Source: Cavia porcellus (Eukaryota > Chordata > Mammalia > Rodentia > Caviidae). Taken from it: a stretch of 64,000 bases of DNA. Of the stretch, positions 11,717 to 23,487 are shown one piece after another. Both the position numbers and the translations under genes were made by a program. The DNA is taken from contig NW_026947506.1 in assembly GCF_034190915.1 (NCBI RefSeq), positions 11,965,501 through 12,029,500 of the forward strand, given 5' to 3'. The notes beneath the pieces were generated by a model. It was not told the origin of the DNA. It saw only the letters and a list, made by a program, of their open reading frames with translations, and did not search any database. How positions within the stretch are numbered: the first letter of the stretch is position 1; each line of letters opens with the position of its first letter.

Positions 11717-14700
11717 TTACATTAGGGAAACTATTCGGTATTCACACATGCGAGATTGATTTATTTCCCTTATGAGTATGGTCTCAAGCTGCGCCCATTT
11801 ATTGATAAATATCTCGATGTGATCCTTCTTTATAGCTGAATAATACTCCATTGTATAGAAATACCACAACTTTTTTATCCATTCCTCAGTTGATGGACAC
11901 TTGGGTTGTTTCCAAGATCTGGCGATTACAAATTGTGCTGCTATAAACATAGGTGCACATATATCACTGTGGTATGATGCTTTCAGTTCTTCTGGGAATA
12001 TGCCTAGAAATGGAATAGCTGGAATAAATGGGATTTCCAGTCCCAACTTTTTGAGAAATCTCCAGACAGATCTACACAAAGGCTGTACCAGTCTACACTC
12101 CCACCAGCAGTGCAGGAGAGTTCCTTTTTCCCCACAGCCTCTCCAGCATTTGTTGTCGGTTTTCTTGATCCTGGCCATTCTTTCAGGAGTGAGATGGTAT
12201 CTCAGCGTGGTTTTAATTTGCATTTCTCTAATGACCAATGATGATGAGCATTTTTTCATGTATTTATTTTCCATTTGCATTTCTTCATCTGAGAATTGCG
12301 TATTCATCTCAGATGCCCATTTTTGGATTGGATCTTTGAATTTTGGAGGTCTGAGTTTCTTTAATTCTTTATATGTTTTAGACAAGAGGCCCTTGTCTGA
12401 GAGAGAGTTCACTAAAATCTTTTCCCAGTTTGTGGGTTTTCTTTTCACTATGCTGGAGATTTCTTTTGACATGCAGAAACTTTTTAATAAGAAGTGGTCC
12501 CAGTTATTGATTCTGGGAAGTATTTCCCGTGCGGTTTGAGTCCTATTCATGAATTCTTTACCTACTCCTATGTCTCCAAGGTTTCTACCCAATTTGTCTT
12601 CCAATAGATTTAGTGTTTCTGTTTTAATATTCAGATCTTTGACCCATTTAGATTTTAATTTAGTACATGGTGATAGACATGGGTCTAGCTTTAGTTTTTG
12701 GCAAATGGAGAGCCAGTTTTTCCAGCACCATTTATTAAAGAGACTGTCGTTCTTCCAGTGAACCTGCTTGGCTCCTTTATCAAAGATAAGGTGGTTGAGT
12801 GTGTTCGTAGTTGTGGTTGTATCTTCTAATCTATTCCACTGATCTTCGGCTCTGTTTTGATTCCAATACCATGTTGATTTTACTACTGTTGCTTTGTAGT
12901 ATAACTTCAAGTCAGGGATTGTGATGCCTCCTGCTTTGTCTTTGCTGCTTAGAATTGCCTTTGCGATTCTAGGTCTCTTCTGGTTCCAGATGAAATTTAG
13001 GAGTGATTTCTCTAGATCTATAAGGTATGTTGATGGTATTTCTATTGGGATTGCATTGAATCTGTATAACAGTTTTGGGAGAATGGCCATTTTCACAATG
13101 TTTGTTCTTCCTATCCATGAGCAAGGGATATCTTTCCGTTTTCTGAGATCATCTTCAATTTCCTTTTTCAGTGTATTATAATTTTCACTGTATAAGTCTT
13201 TCACTTCTTTCGTAAGAGTAATTCATAAATATTTCATTTTTTTGCTTGCTAATGTGAATAGTCCAGTTTCTCTTATTTCCCTCTCTGTAATTTTGTTGTT
13301 CGTGTATAGGAATGCTATTGATTTCTGAGTATTGATTTTGTATCCAGCCACATTACTGAATTTATTTATTGTATCTAAGAGTCTTTCAATGGAGTTTAGG
13401 GGGTCTTCTATGTAGAGTATCATGTCATCTGCAAACAATGATAATTTAACTTCTTCTTTTCCTATCTTTACCCCTTTTATTTCTCTTTCTTGCCTAATTG
13501 CTCTGGCTAGTACTTCCAGTACTATATTAAATAGGAGTGGTGATAAAGGACATCCATGTCTTGTGCCCGATTTTAAAGTAAAGGCTTTCAATTTTTGGCC
13601 ATTTAGTATGATGCTGGCTGTTGGTTTGTCATAAATGGCCTTTATTATATTGAGGTAAAGACCATTTATTCCAATTTTCTGTAAAGTTCTTAACATGAAT
13701 AAGTGTTGGACCTTATCGAAGGCTTTTTCTGCATCTATAGAAATGATCATGTGATTCTTATTTTTGGCTTTATTGATATGGTGGATTACATTTATTGATT
13801 TGCGTATGTTGAACCATCCTTGCATTCCTGGGATGAATCCCACTTGGTCATGGTGTATAATCTTCTTGATGATTTGCTGCATCCTATTTGCCAATATTTT
13901 ATTGAGGATTTTTGCATCTGTGTTCATTAGGGAGATCGGTCTATAGTTCTCTTTTATAGTTGGGTCTTTCTCAGGTTTTGGTACTAGAGTAATATTTGCT
14001 TCCAGGAATGACTTAGGAAGGATTGCTTCCCTTTCAATTTCATTGAATAGTTTGAGGAGTGTCGGCATTAGGTGTTCTTTATATTTGTTGTAGAATTCTG
14101 CAGTGAATCCATCTGGGCCTGGGCTCTTCTTGGTGGGTAAGGACTTAATTACATTTTCAATTTCATTAGCAGAGATTGGGTTATGCAACAGTTTTATATC
14201 CTCTTGATCTAGCTTTGGTACTTCATATGCTTCTAAGAATCTGTCTATTTCTTCTGTGTTATCAAACTTTTGAGAGTAGAGGTTTTCGAAATAGGTGTTG
14301 ATGATCCTCTGTATTTCTATTGGGTCTGTAGTGATTTCTCCTTTTTCATTTCTTATTGCATGAATTTGAGCTTTTTCTTCCCTTTTTAAAATAAAGTTGG
14401 CTAGGGGCTTATCAATTTTATTTATTCTTTCAAAGAACCAACTCTTTGATTCGTTGATTCTTTGGATTGTTTTCTTAGTCTCTATTGCATTGATTTCTGC
14501 TTTGATTTTTATAATTTCCTCTCTTCTTTTGGCTTTGGGCTTGACTTGCTCTTCTTTTTCTAGCTGTTTGAGGTGTAGCATCAAGTTATTTATTTGTATT
14601 CATTCTGTTTTCCTGATGTGGGAACTCAGTGCAATACATTTTCCTCTCAGAACGGCTTTCATTGCATCCCACAGATTCCGGTAAGTTGTATCTGCATTTT

Positions 14701-15554
14701 CATTTTCTTTTAGGTATTGTTTAATTTCTTCTTTAATTTCTTCTGTGACCCACTGATTACTCAAGAGTGTGTTATTTAGTTTCCATGTGTTTGCGGAATT
14801 TTTGCAGTATCTTTTGTCATTAATTTCTAATTTCAGAGCGCTATGATCCGATAATATGCAAGGGATGATTTCAACTCTTTTCCATTTGCTTAAATATGTA
14901 CTGTGAGCTAATATATGGTCTATTTTAGAAAATGATCCATGTACTGCTGAGAAGAATGTGTATTCTGATGTTGTTGGGTGGAACATTCTGTATATGTCTA
15001 TCAAACCCATTTGTTCACAGGTGTGATTCAGTTCTGTTATTTCTTTGCTCATTTTCTGTCTGGTTGATCTGTCCCTTGGTGTCAGTGGTGTATTAAGGTC
15101 TCCTGTTACAATTGTGTTATTGGTAATTTGAGTTTTCATTTCTGTTAATAATTGTTTTATATAACTGGGTGCTCTGGAGTTTGGTGCGTATATATTTAAG
15201 ATAGTTATCTCTTCCTCTTGGAGTTTTCCCCTTACGAGTATGTAGTGACCTTCTTTGTCCTTTATGGTCATTGTTGTTTTAAAGTTCACGTTGTCTGCAA
15301 ACAGAATGGCTACTCCTGCCTTTTTTTTGGATTCCTGCTGCATGAAAAATTCTTTTCCTTCCTTTGACTTTCAGTCTGTGAGTATCCTTCTGGGTTAGAT
15401 GGGTTTCCTGTAAACAGCATAGGGTTGGATTTTGTTTCTTGATCCATTCTGCTAGTCTGTTTCTTTTGATTGGTGCATTGAGACCATTTACATTAATGGT
15501 TATTGCTGTTAAATGCTGGTTAATTGTAGGAATGTTATCTCTCTGCTGTTGCAT
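11717..15554 (-). pseudogene. L1 ORF2 (endonuclease-reverse transcriptase), broken
   Basis: The region spans about 1279 codons, normal for L1 ORF2p. The AP-like endonuclease is at the N-terminus ([34 protein letters not shown]). The reverse transcriptase shows [26 protein letters not shown] and the catalytic FADDMILY. The C-terminus (WYFYTMEYYSAIKK) is present. It is inactivated by a frameshift near 15300-15340 and by in-frame TGA stops at 14602-14600 and 13225-13223. The segments on each side of both stops are in the same frame, so damage is light: a fairly recent but dead element. Confidence 0.9.
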
Positions 15555-15573
15555 CTTTATCTTTCTGTTCTGT

Positions 15574-16627
15574 TTAATTATTTGCTTTGCTTAGTGGTTT
15601 TTTCCTTTGTGTATCTAAACTGTCTTTCAATATTTTTTGCAGGGTTGGTTTGGTGTTCATGAAGTTCTTCAGCTGTTCTTTGTCATGGAAGTATCGTATT
15701 GCACCATCTATTTTGAATGATAGTTTTGCAGGATATATCAGTCTTGGTTGGAAATCATTTTGCTTTAGGATCTGGAATACTTCACTCCATGCTCTTCTTG
15801 ACTTTATCGTTTGTGCTGAGAAGTCTGCTGTGATTCTGATAGGTTTTCCTTTATAAGTGATCTGTCTTTTCTCTCTGACAGCTTTTAATAATCTATTCTT
15901 GTGTTGGATTTCTGGGATGGTGATTATTATATGTCTGGGTGTAGTTTTATTTTAGTTATGACTGTTTGGAGTTCTATATGCTTCACTGATCCTGATGTCA
16001 GTTTCTGATCTCATGCTTGGGAAATTTTCAGCTATTACTTCTCTAAATATCCTCCTGACATCCTTCATGTTGTCTCCCTCTCTTTCATTAATCCCTATCA
16101 TTCTTATGTTATTCTTCTTTGCATCGTCTTGCAGTTGTTGAATTGTTGTTTCCTGATTCCTTGTTATTTTCAAAAGATCTTTCCTTTCCTGTTCACTAGC
16201 TGCAATCCTGTCTTCAAGGTCTGAAATTCTATCTTCACTTTCATTAAGGCGGTTTTTACAACTTTCAGTGGAATTTTTTTATTTCTTGTATATCTCTGTG
16301 CATCCGCATTATGTATTTTGTTTGTTTCTTATATTGCTCGTCTAGGGATTCTATCTTTTTGTTTAGTTCCTCCAATTTTTTATCTGTGTTTTCTTTAGAT
16401 ATATTTAGAATATCTTTCATTTCTTGTATCATTTCTTCTTTTATCTGGGAGATTATTTCGAGTTTGAATTTCTTTAAAGCTTCCTGGAGTTGCTTGTCAA
16501 TTTCAGTGGCTATTGTGTCCAATATATGAGGTGGATGGGATATATTTTCTTCTATATACATCGCTCCTAGGGTTTCTTGAGATGGGCTGGAGGTTTGAGG
16601 TTGTAATTTGGTCTTTTGTTTTGTCAT
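15574..16627 (-). pseudogene. L1 ORF1, degraded
   Basis: The N-terminal piece (16627-16265) is a Gln/Lys-rich coiled-coil (KKLEELNKKIESLDEQYKK). Further pieces (16173-15952, then out of frame to TAA at 15576-15574) carry RMIGINEREGD, ISEAYRTPN and a C-terminal LQKILKDSLDTQRKK. At least one frameshift and several stops interrupt it. Its N-terminus is unlike that of the HAL1-like ORF1 at 9443, so these are two LINE lineages. Confidence 0.8.
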
Positions 16628-17267
16628 TTTCCTATATTTCTGCGTTTCAAGTGTTATTTGAAAGCTTCCTCAGGATCTTTTGATAATCCCCTTCTATGTT
16701 TGGAGCTACTGAGACTCTGGCACCACGCTACCCCAAGCCATTGGGCCTACAGAACCAGTGTCCCTCCTCTGCCTGCTCAGAACTCCACAGTTCCAGACAA
16801 GCTGAGCCTCAAGGATACTGTGCGCCCACCTGCCCCTTGGAAGCTCCACAGTTCTTCAATTGTAGCCGGGTTAGGGTACTCACCACAGGCCGCAGTGCTT
16901 CAGGAACCTGTGGACCCTCCCTGGTTGCAGAGATATCCACAGTCCTCCAGACACATGGAGAGGCCGATGCAGGAACCCCAAATCTTCCCACCTCCTCCTC
17001 TGCAGACCAATGGCCAGGCACGGCAGCTAAACAGGCTGGGCTAGGCTGATAGTGTGGGCCCGCCCACCCCTCGGCAGCTCAGCAATTCTCCAAGTGTAAC
17101 CAGAATGGGGAGGCTGATGTGGAAGCCTCAAACCCACCTCTCACCTTCACTGCACCTGGAAGCCTGGGGTTACTCCAGCAGTCTGGGTGGAGATATCCAG
17201 AGTCCTCCAGACACGTAGAGAGGCTGGTGAGGGCACCCCAGATCTGCCCAGCTCCTCCTCTGCCAGC
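16628..17267 (-). promoter_or_regulatory. L1 5' UTR with about two tandem promoter monomers
   Basis: Two related blocks each contain AGATATCCA, GTCCTCCAGACAC, GGAGAGGC or AGAGAGGCTG, and CTCCTCCTCTGC. The AGATATCCA starts are at 16931 and 17191, a period of about 260 bp. Tandem 5' monomers act as the promoter in mouse L1, and the same is inferred here. Confidence 0.6.
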
Positions 17268-17629
17268 AAAAATTCTTTATTTTCATTTCTTCATTCAAAC
17301 TGAAGGGTGTTTTTGAAAGAGTTTTTCCCTAAAAACAATTAAAGGACCTCATGGTGGTAGTTCAAAAAGGTGGAAGGCCAAACCAGGGATGCTTACCCAT
17401 ATGGTCACTTCCTCTTTTTTCCATGATTACACCTTCCTCATTCATTTCCCAATTTCCCAGGGACCTAAAGAAAATTCCCATCAGCTCCCTGCATGACATC
17501 AATGTCCCATCCAAGCACCACATCCAGTCAAAAGTCACGTATACCCCATAGTCAGTCAGAAAAAAAAAGGCAAACCCTTGGTGGCTATGGGCTCCTCTCC
17601 ATATTCTTTAAATAAAAAGGCCAGTTTTA

Positions 17630-18260
17630 TTTTTTCTTATATTCCACTTCTCTATTACACAAGAAATTGCTAATAGAACTCATTCTTGTGTACCTATGAA
17701 ACTAATTTACTTCCTCAGTAACCTCACTAACCTAACCCATCTTAAACATATCTCACCACATAATTTTATTCTATAAAGTCCCTAGAAAAGACAGAGTCCC
17801 TTGCAACTAGCTCAGAACCCCTCCACTTTCACTCAGACAGAAGCTTCCAATAAGATTGTTGGTGTAGTAAAGAAGAGAATATAAAGTCAAAATGGCCTTT
17901 ATTCTAAGACCATGGAGAGAACCCCATGAACACTTGGGGTCTGGCTTTCTGGGGGTCTGGAAAAGTGTGGGGGGGCATACATATAGTTGTCAACTGGGGT
18001 GTTGTTTAATTGGGGCACTGCTAATATGCAAGCAGCTGATTGGGACTCTTTTCCCACCACAGGTAAGTTGGATAGTGGAGGGGAAATTGACCTCAAGGTA
18101 AAAGTCCCCTGGTTTCACATCCCACTGCCAAAATATCCTATTTAGGGAAAAATACTTTCACTTTCTTTCTCTCAATAAATATATTCTGCTCTTCAACTCT
18201 GTTGTTCCTAAAATTCATTCTTCCATTTTAGAGAACACAAACTCATACCATACATAGAAG
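17630..18260 (+). repeat. LTR-like repeat, unit B paralog of 3900-4510
   Basis: It has the same terminal block (CTGTTGTTCCTAAAATTC, then GAACACAAACTCATACCA). It came with the segmental duplication and is not an independent insertion. Confidence 0.3.
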
Positions 18261-18662
18261 ATCAGGTGTTTCATTCCACTGTATCACGGTACAGATGTCT
18301 GGACTTCTAAATAAGTCAGCTGCCTGTAACATTAAGAATTGTTTATCAATTTCACTTGGCATAATTGTAGCAAAGAAAATATTCTTAATGGATATAGTGA
18401 GATATATCATTAAATCGAAAAAATAATTATCAGTTTTTCTACCTAGCATCAGCCAACATTTTCACCTTACAAGTATGTGGAAAACAAAAAATAAAAACAA
18501 CTCAGAAAATAACAACCCTGTAGGGGACAATATATCATTCACTGTAATTGCCCTGTTATCCATAGATATTTTGTAGATCACAAAAAAAATTGAGCTTTTT
18601 AATTAACAAGTATCAGTTTCAATAATTGTGCTCATAGCACTGCATCATTGACAAATGTCGAT

Positions 18663-18752
18663 TTTTTTTTTTTTTTTGGATGAGGGATTGAACTCATGAC
18701 CTTGTACCTGCGAGGAACCTCCTTGTACCACTGAGCTCAATGCCTAGCCCCA
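18663..18752 (-). mobile_element. ID-type SINE, old
   Basis: A T-run, then GGGATTGAACTCATGACC and CCACTGAGCTCAATGCC, is a reversed ID core. It is the paralog of 6034-6117. Confidence 0.7.
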
Positions 18753-18876
18753 ATCACTTTAGATACTAAATAGGACTATTACCAATATTTAATTTGCCAT
18801 TGACATATTTAGTTCTAAATCTTATTAAACTATATTTTCAAAAATGAAATTATTTTCTCTTTTGCAGTTTAAGTTA

Positions 18877-18972
18877 CTTTTTTTTTTTTTTAGGTAACAG
18901 GGATCAAAGTTACAACAGAGCACTTGCCAGGTAGAAGAAAGAAGCACTTCTGAGCTAAATCTCTGTCCTCTA
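18877..18972 (-). mobile_element. ID-type SINE, old
   Basis: A T-run, then GGTAACAGGGATCAAAGTT and CTGAGCTAAATCTCTGTCC. It is the paralog of 6234-6325. Confidence 0.65.
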
Positions 18973-19999
18973 TTAAAGAATATTTTTAAATGTATAAACA
19001 TCATTTTATCCATTCAAATAATATTGTGGTTTTAGCAAAGGATGTCAATGTAGACAGAAATTGATATACCATCAGAGGGGATCTGGAACCTCAAAGAGTC
19101 AATGAAAAAACTAAATACAAAAATCACTGCTAGAGGCACAGCTGAAGAAAGCCAGACCTGAAGGAGAAGATGCAGTGACCATGTCTACATGCCTCCTGAA
19201 GAGAAAAATGATAGCTTGAAATGTACTACACTTACCACCACCCCCTCCAGGAAGTCCAGATAGGCATCAATTACCATACTCAGTGACCAGAACAACTGGA
19301 CTATTGTTCACACAAAAATGTCTTGGTTCTTTCCACACACCTTTTCTGGGTGACTCCTTCCCCTGCTGAATAATATTAGTTAGGCAGCTATAAGCTTATA
19401 GGTTGACTGTAGTTAGAGACCCACATTGTACCCACATTGTGACTTTGCTGTATAAATGACCCCTGACAATAGGTCTGTGGCCAAAACACTGAAGATAATT
19501 CCTTAAAATCCAGGGCTATTCTTCTCTCTTTTTTTCCAAAAAAAATTTTTGAACCACTTTTGGTTTGTGACTTCATTCCTCAATGTCGTGAGCCAACCAA
19601 CTTGGTGCATTTGACATCAAACAGGATAGGATTATATTTCTGTTTCAATACGAATATTAAATGTCTGCTAAAGGCCATGTTCCAAAGCCTAGATTTCAAG
19701 CTGCTTGTTTGCTGTTAGTTTAACATTTCCATGAGTTTTTGGAAGTCCTCAGTCTTGTAAATTCAGATGTATTGAAGGAAGGAGATCACTGTTGTGCTGC
19801 AGCACAATAGGTGCTATTCTTAACTCTGTATTTGTCACTGCCTCCTAGATGCCACCACATGGCCTTCTTTCCTTTGCAGCATCATTGGATAATTCCCATT
19901 TTAGGTAAGTCAACTTTCTACTACTATGGTTTTTCTATTGTTTCTCTACTATTTTTTTAAATAGTCTTTCTCTCTTGTATATTTTTTTCATTTTAGTTT

Positions 20000-20120
20000 T
20001 TTGTTTTTAAAGACATAGTCTCACTTTGGAGTTGTGGCTGGGTTTGCTCTCAGTATTTGGTTAGGCTGTCCTTGAATACATGGCCATTCTCCAGTTTCAG
20101 CCTCTTCATTGCTGGGGAAG
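20000..20120 (-). mobile_element. B1-like SINE, degraded
   Basis: ACATAGTCTCACTTTGGAG, GTTAGGCTGTCCTTGAATA and CATTGCTGGGG show a reversed B1. It is the paralog of 7318-7445. Confidence 0.6.
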
Positions 20121-20689
20121 AGAGGTGGGCATTATAATCCATGGTGTATGTCTTTTTTCTCTTCTCCTTTCACTACTATTCTTTCATTTCAGTGGCACTG
20201 GCATTTTATCATGGTGTTTGCTTGTGTCAGTAAAGGTTTCTGCACCTTGAGTTGAGTTTGTGAACAATATAGGAATTCATGCAGACAAATTGAAAAATGT
20301 GGACTTTCATTAGCTGGTCTCAGGACCACTTGTATACCAACCCCCACCCTCCATTTCCGGATCTAAACAAGAGGCTCTGAACTGGAAAGTTACCGATGTT
20401 TTAAAAGACAGAATCACAAAAACATCCTGTTGGAAATCATTTACTTAGAATCTTATAATAATTTTTGGATGACAACTGTATTCTGTTTCTTTTGTTGAGC
20501 AGGTTAATTTTTTTCTTTGGGCACATATCACTTTGCTTTTCTCTTGGGACTTATACCCTGAGTAATTTTTTATTTTTCTGGGTCAAATACATGGCACTAA
20601 TTAAATGCACACCTCAAGATGCAATCTATTATGCCAAGGTACCACACAGCTAAGTTTCAATTTCAAAGTCTCAATATTTTCTAGGCTAC

Positions 20690-20830
20690 AAAACACATAT
20701 CTATAATCCCAGTAGTCAAGAGGCTGAGACAGGAGTGCTGCTTTCAGGTTAGGGAAATTCCACATACCATAAGGGGTACAAATCTAGCTGATATACATAG
20801 AGAAAACCTGTCTCAATAAAACAAAACTAA
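20690..20830 (+). mobile_element. B1-like SINE, degraded
   Basis: TATAATCCCAGTAGTCAAG, GAGGCTGAGACAGGAG and CCTGTCTCAATAAAAC follow the B1 order. It occupies the same duplicated position as 8020 and 59356. Confidence 0.65.
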
Positions 20831-20883
20831 CTAAACAAATAAAACCAAACAAAACAGCTGAATAGAGACTGATTTCTTCAAAC

Positions 20884-20973
20884 CTTTTTTTTTTTTTGTC
20901 TTTTTCATTTTTATCGGTACCAAAGATCGAACTCACGACTGCCTGCTTGCAAGGCAGGCGCTTATGCTGCTGT
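20884..20973 (-). mobile_element. ID-type SINE, young subfamily, 5'-truncated
   Basis: A pure T-run is followed by GTCTTTTTCATTTTTATCGG and a well preserved reversed B box. It interrupts a sequence that is continuous at 8215 and 59555, and is flanked by TTCAAA-type repeats. Insertion therefore postdates the duplication. Confidence 0.85.
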
Positions 20974-21751
20974 TCAAATCTTAATTCCATGTCTTGGGGG
21001 TTAATTTTGTGTATGTACACATTTTTTGAGACAGCAAATTTGATGCCAGATTGCAACTCGTTGCTAATGTAACAGCCAAATAGGAGCACTGATTCAGGTG
21101 CTGAGTCACTGCAAGAGTCCCTGTGCAATGTCTCTAAAGCAAAGCTCCCAGAAGGAGCCTGCAGGACAAGCATCCACAAAGCACAGAACCAGAAAAATAT
21201 CTCATGAATCACTTTGATAGACTACAGATGATATCTCTTCAAATATCATTTAGGCCACTGAGCCCTTTGTTCTTGATATACTTATATTATTGATATACTT
21301 ATGCAGCATTTTGATATTTGAACTTAGTCTCATAGAACAAAACACAACATCAAATATGGTACATAAATAATAACTCAAATGTTAGTGGAAAACAGCTGTA
21401 TGTAAAAATGTATAAACAATGAAAGTAGGCCCAAGCTGCAAACTATATATATAGCTCAGTGTCACCAAGTGATCACTTTTCATTCAGATATAAGAAAAAT
21501 ATCTTGGGAGGCTGATGCATGACAACTGTCTTGAGTTTGGAGCTAGGATAAGTTACAGAGCTGCCTGAAAGAGAAAAACCCTGACTGAGACGCCACACAG
21601 ACAATGTTAAATTTTAAAAATGACTGCATACGACACGTTTGGTATGCTTTAAAAAAAATATAGGCATATAATATAGAAAATTTCCACAATATTCAATACC
21701 TTCTGAGGAACAATGTTGATATCTTCCATGTTATGCAGAAAGCACTTTCAT

Positions 21752-21832
21752 GGCTGGGTATTTAGCTCAGGGGAATGAACGCCTATCTGGAAAGCATGAG
21801 GTCATAAGTTCGATCGCTAGTACAAAAAAATT
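21752..21832 (+). mobile_element. ID-type SINE, old
   Basis: GGCTGGGTATTTAGCTCAGG and AAGTTCGATCGCTAG show A and B boxes, followed by an A-run. It is the paralog of 657 and 61159. Confidence 0.75.
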
Positions 21833-23144
21833 TCAGATTTCACCTTCATGGCACTGAGGCATAATTACAGATAATCAAAATCAGATCTCAAGTATGGAAC
21901 ACAGAATTCATGGGTGGACAGGGATGAGGAATTTTGATTGTTGCCAGAGCTGGTGTTATTCACCTCAAGGAAGAACTCAGAACCCAACTTTAACTTCATG
22001 CCTACCCTAAGAACTAATTGATTTTCAGTGAAATTTCTCTCTGCTGTAAGTCCTGCTACTGGCACCCTGCATCCTGCCAGTCACTTCCACATCTTTTCCA
22101 TGCTGCTCTGATCCAAACTAAGTAGAAAACCTTTCATGCCTAACTATTAATATCCCTGAACAATTTCTATTTAGGTCTTCTCTTTTCCACCACTTAGTAA
22201 AGTCCATTGCAGAGCATTTCAATATTTAAACAATGTCTATGATTAGCCAAGCTATTAAATCAGCTGTTAATTCAGAGATGACACCCTTATTCTTTTCCAT
22301 TCAGAAGCATATCACATGTATACGTTCATGTAAATGCCTTAATTTTAGGTAACACATAATAATTAAATGTGTTCAGAAATTCTTTTGCATTGCTCTGTAT
22401 GCTGAACAGGAATTTACCAGGTGTTTGGGAAGCCTTCTTCCACTGAGGCACATCAATACAAATCTTTGACTTCTCAGGACCTCTGCCACCACCTTTAATG
22501 AGCATGCAAATACGAGTACATAGTATAAATTTAGGCAATCACTATAAATACATAAAAGCATAAGTTTAAGAAGAGCAGTTGTGACTATGAGGTCCTGCAT
22601 CACAAACATTTATAAAGTTCTGGATTCCAGATCTGTTGCTGACAGGAATGGGAGCAGAGACCTAGCTTATTACAGCTGCACCCAGCTCGAAACCACATAG
22701 CAATCAGGGTCTCCTGACTCCCCTTCCTGTGCCCCAGACTGCTGGAGGAGCAAGGGCAGCAGGTGATTTCAAAATTGAAATTGTGGCCTGGTGGTGTCAC
22801 AGTGACGACAGTGTTCTAGGGACCCAGAACTGTCCTGGCCCCAATGAGAGGTAAAAGTGACAGAGGATGACTCACTGCTAGCCCTAGAGGACCCAATGGT
22901 CTGAGGCTAAGCACGCAGACTCTAGACAGGACAACTGCTTCTCACCACTTCTAACTGGTCTCAACCTGATTCCACCCCATTTCACTGCTCCCATCCCATA
23001 ACTTCACCATTGTGTAGCTCAGAGGTCTCCCAGGTTATTTCTAAGCAGTCCACAGCGAATAGAAGCCACAAAATGCGGTCTAGCAAAAATCTAGCTCTCC
23101 CTGTTTTGACGCTGTGACATCGCAAAAGAACGCCTACCTTGCCT

Positions 23145-23215
23145 GCCTGATTGGACAGTTCATACAACCCGCCTCTTCATCACTGATTGGCTCCTGCTCT
23201 CCTGTCTGCCTTTCC
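23145..23215 (-). promoter_or_regulatory. Promoter-like block, copy B'
   Basis: Two ATTGG motifs (CCAAT on the minus strand) flank ACCCGCCTCTTCATCACTG. This is the best preserved of three paralogous blocks. No KRAB exon is found within 4 kb downstream on the minus strand, so any transcript from it would be noncoding here. Confidence 0.4.
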
Positions 23216-23420
23216 CACCAAGAATAATTACAGAAAAAAAATCCACCCTGTAACTGTGGCTCTCCAATGAAAGAGCATGGAGACTTCTGGAGCTGGGTCT
23301 GTTCTGGAATGTTCACCTCAGCTCATCTGATGTGTATATGCACTGAAGGGTTTTACCTCAGCTCTTGTATTTTCCCCCAAACCCATTTTATTTCAAAGAT
23401 AAAAAGTAAAAAAAAAAAAT

Positions 23421-23487
23421 GTGGTCCGGTATTTTAGCTCAGCAGCATAAGCACCTGCCTGGCAAGCTCAAGTTCTTGCATTCCATC
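23421..23487 (+). mobile_element. ID-type SINE fragment
   Basis: TATTTTAGCTCAGCAGCATA and CACCTGCCTGGCAAGC match the 5' ID core. The B-box end is poor, and L1 sequence follows directly. Confidence 0.55.

Larger units (their letters stand above)
11613..17267 (-). mobile_element. Near full-length L1 element, minus strand, mutated
   Basis: The order on the minus strand is GC-rich 5' UTR (17267-16628), ORF1 (16627-15574), ORF2 (15554-11717), and a short 3' tail without clear poly(A). Both ORFs carry disabling changes. Its 5' end coincides with the point where unit B similarity resumes (17268). Confidence 0.85.
8440..21195. repeat. Segmental duplication unit B, split by a LINE cluster
   Basis: 8440-8727 matches unit A 125-413. 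Similarity to unit A resumes at 17268, corresponding to A 3553, and runs to 21195. The intervening 8727-17267 is LINE sequence. About 3.1 kb of the ancestral unit is therefore missing here. Confidence 0.7.
21195..23420. repeat. Segmental duplication unit B', start of a further copy
   Basis: It is collinear with unit A 125-2480 and unit C 60626-62990. Similarity ends at about 23415, where an ID SINE and an L1 relic begin. No exon is recognisable apart from the promoter-like block. Confidence 0.7.

Noticed and set aside
11901..12539. 212-codon plus-strand ORF
   Set aside because: Antisense of the L1 ORF2 C-terminal region; no domain of its own.
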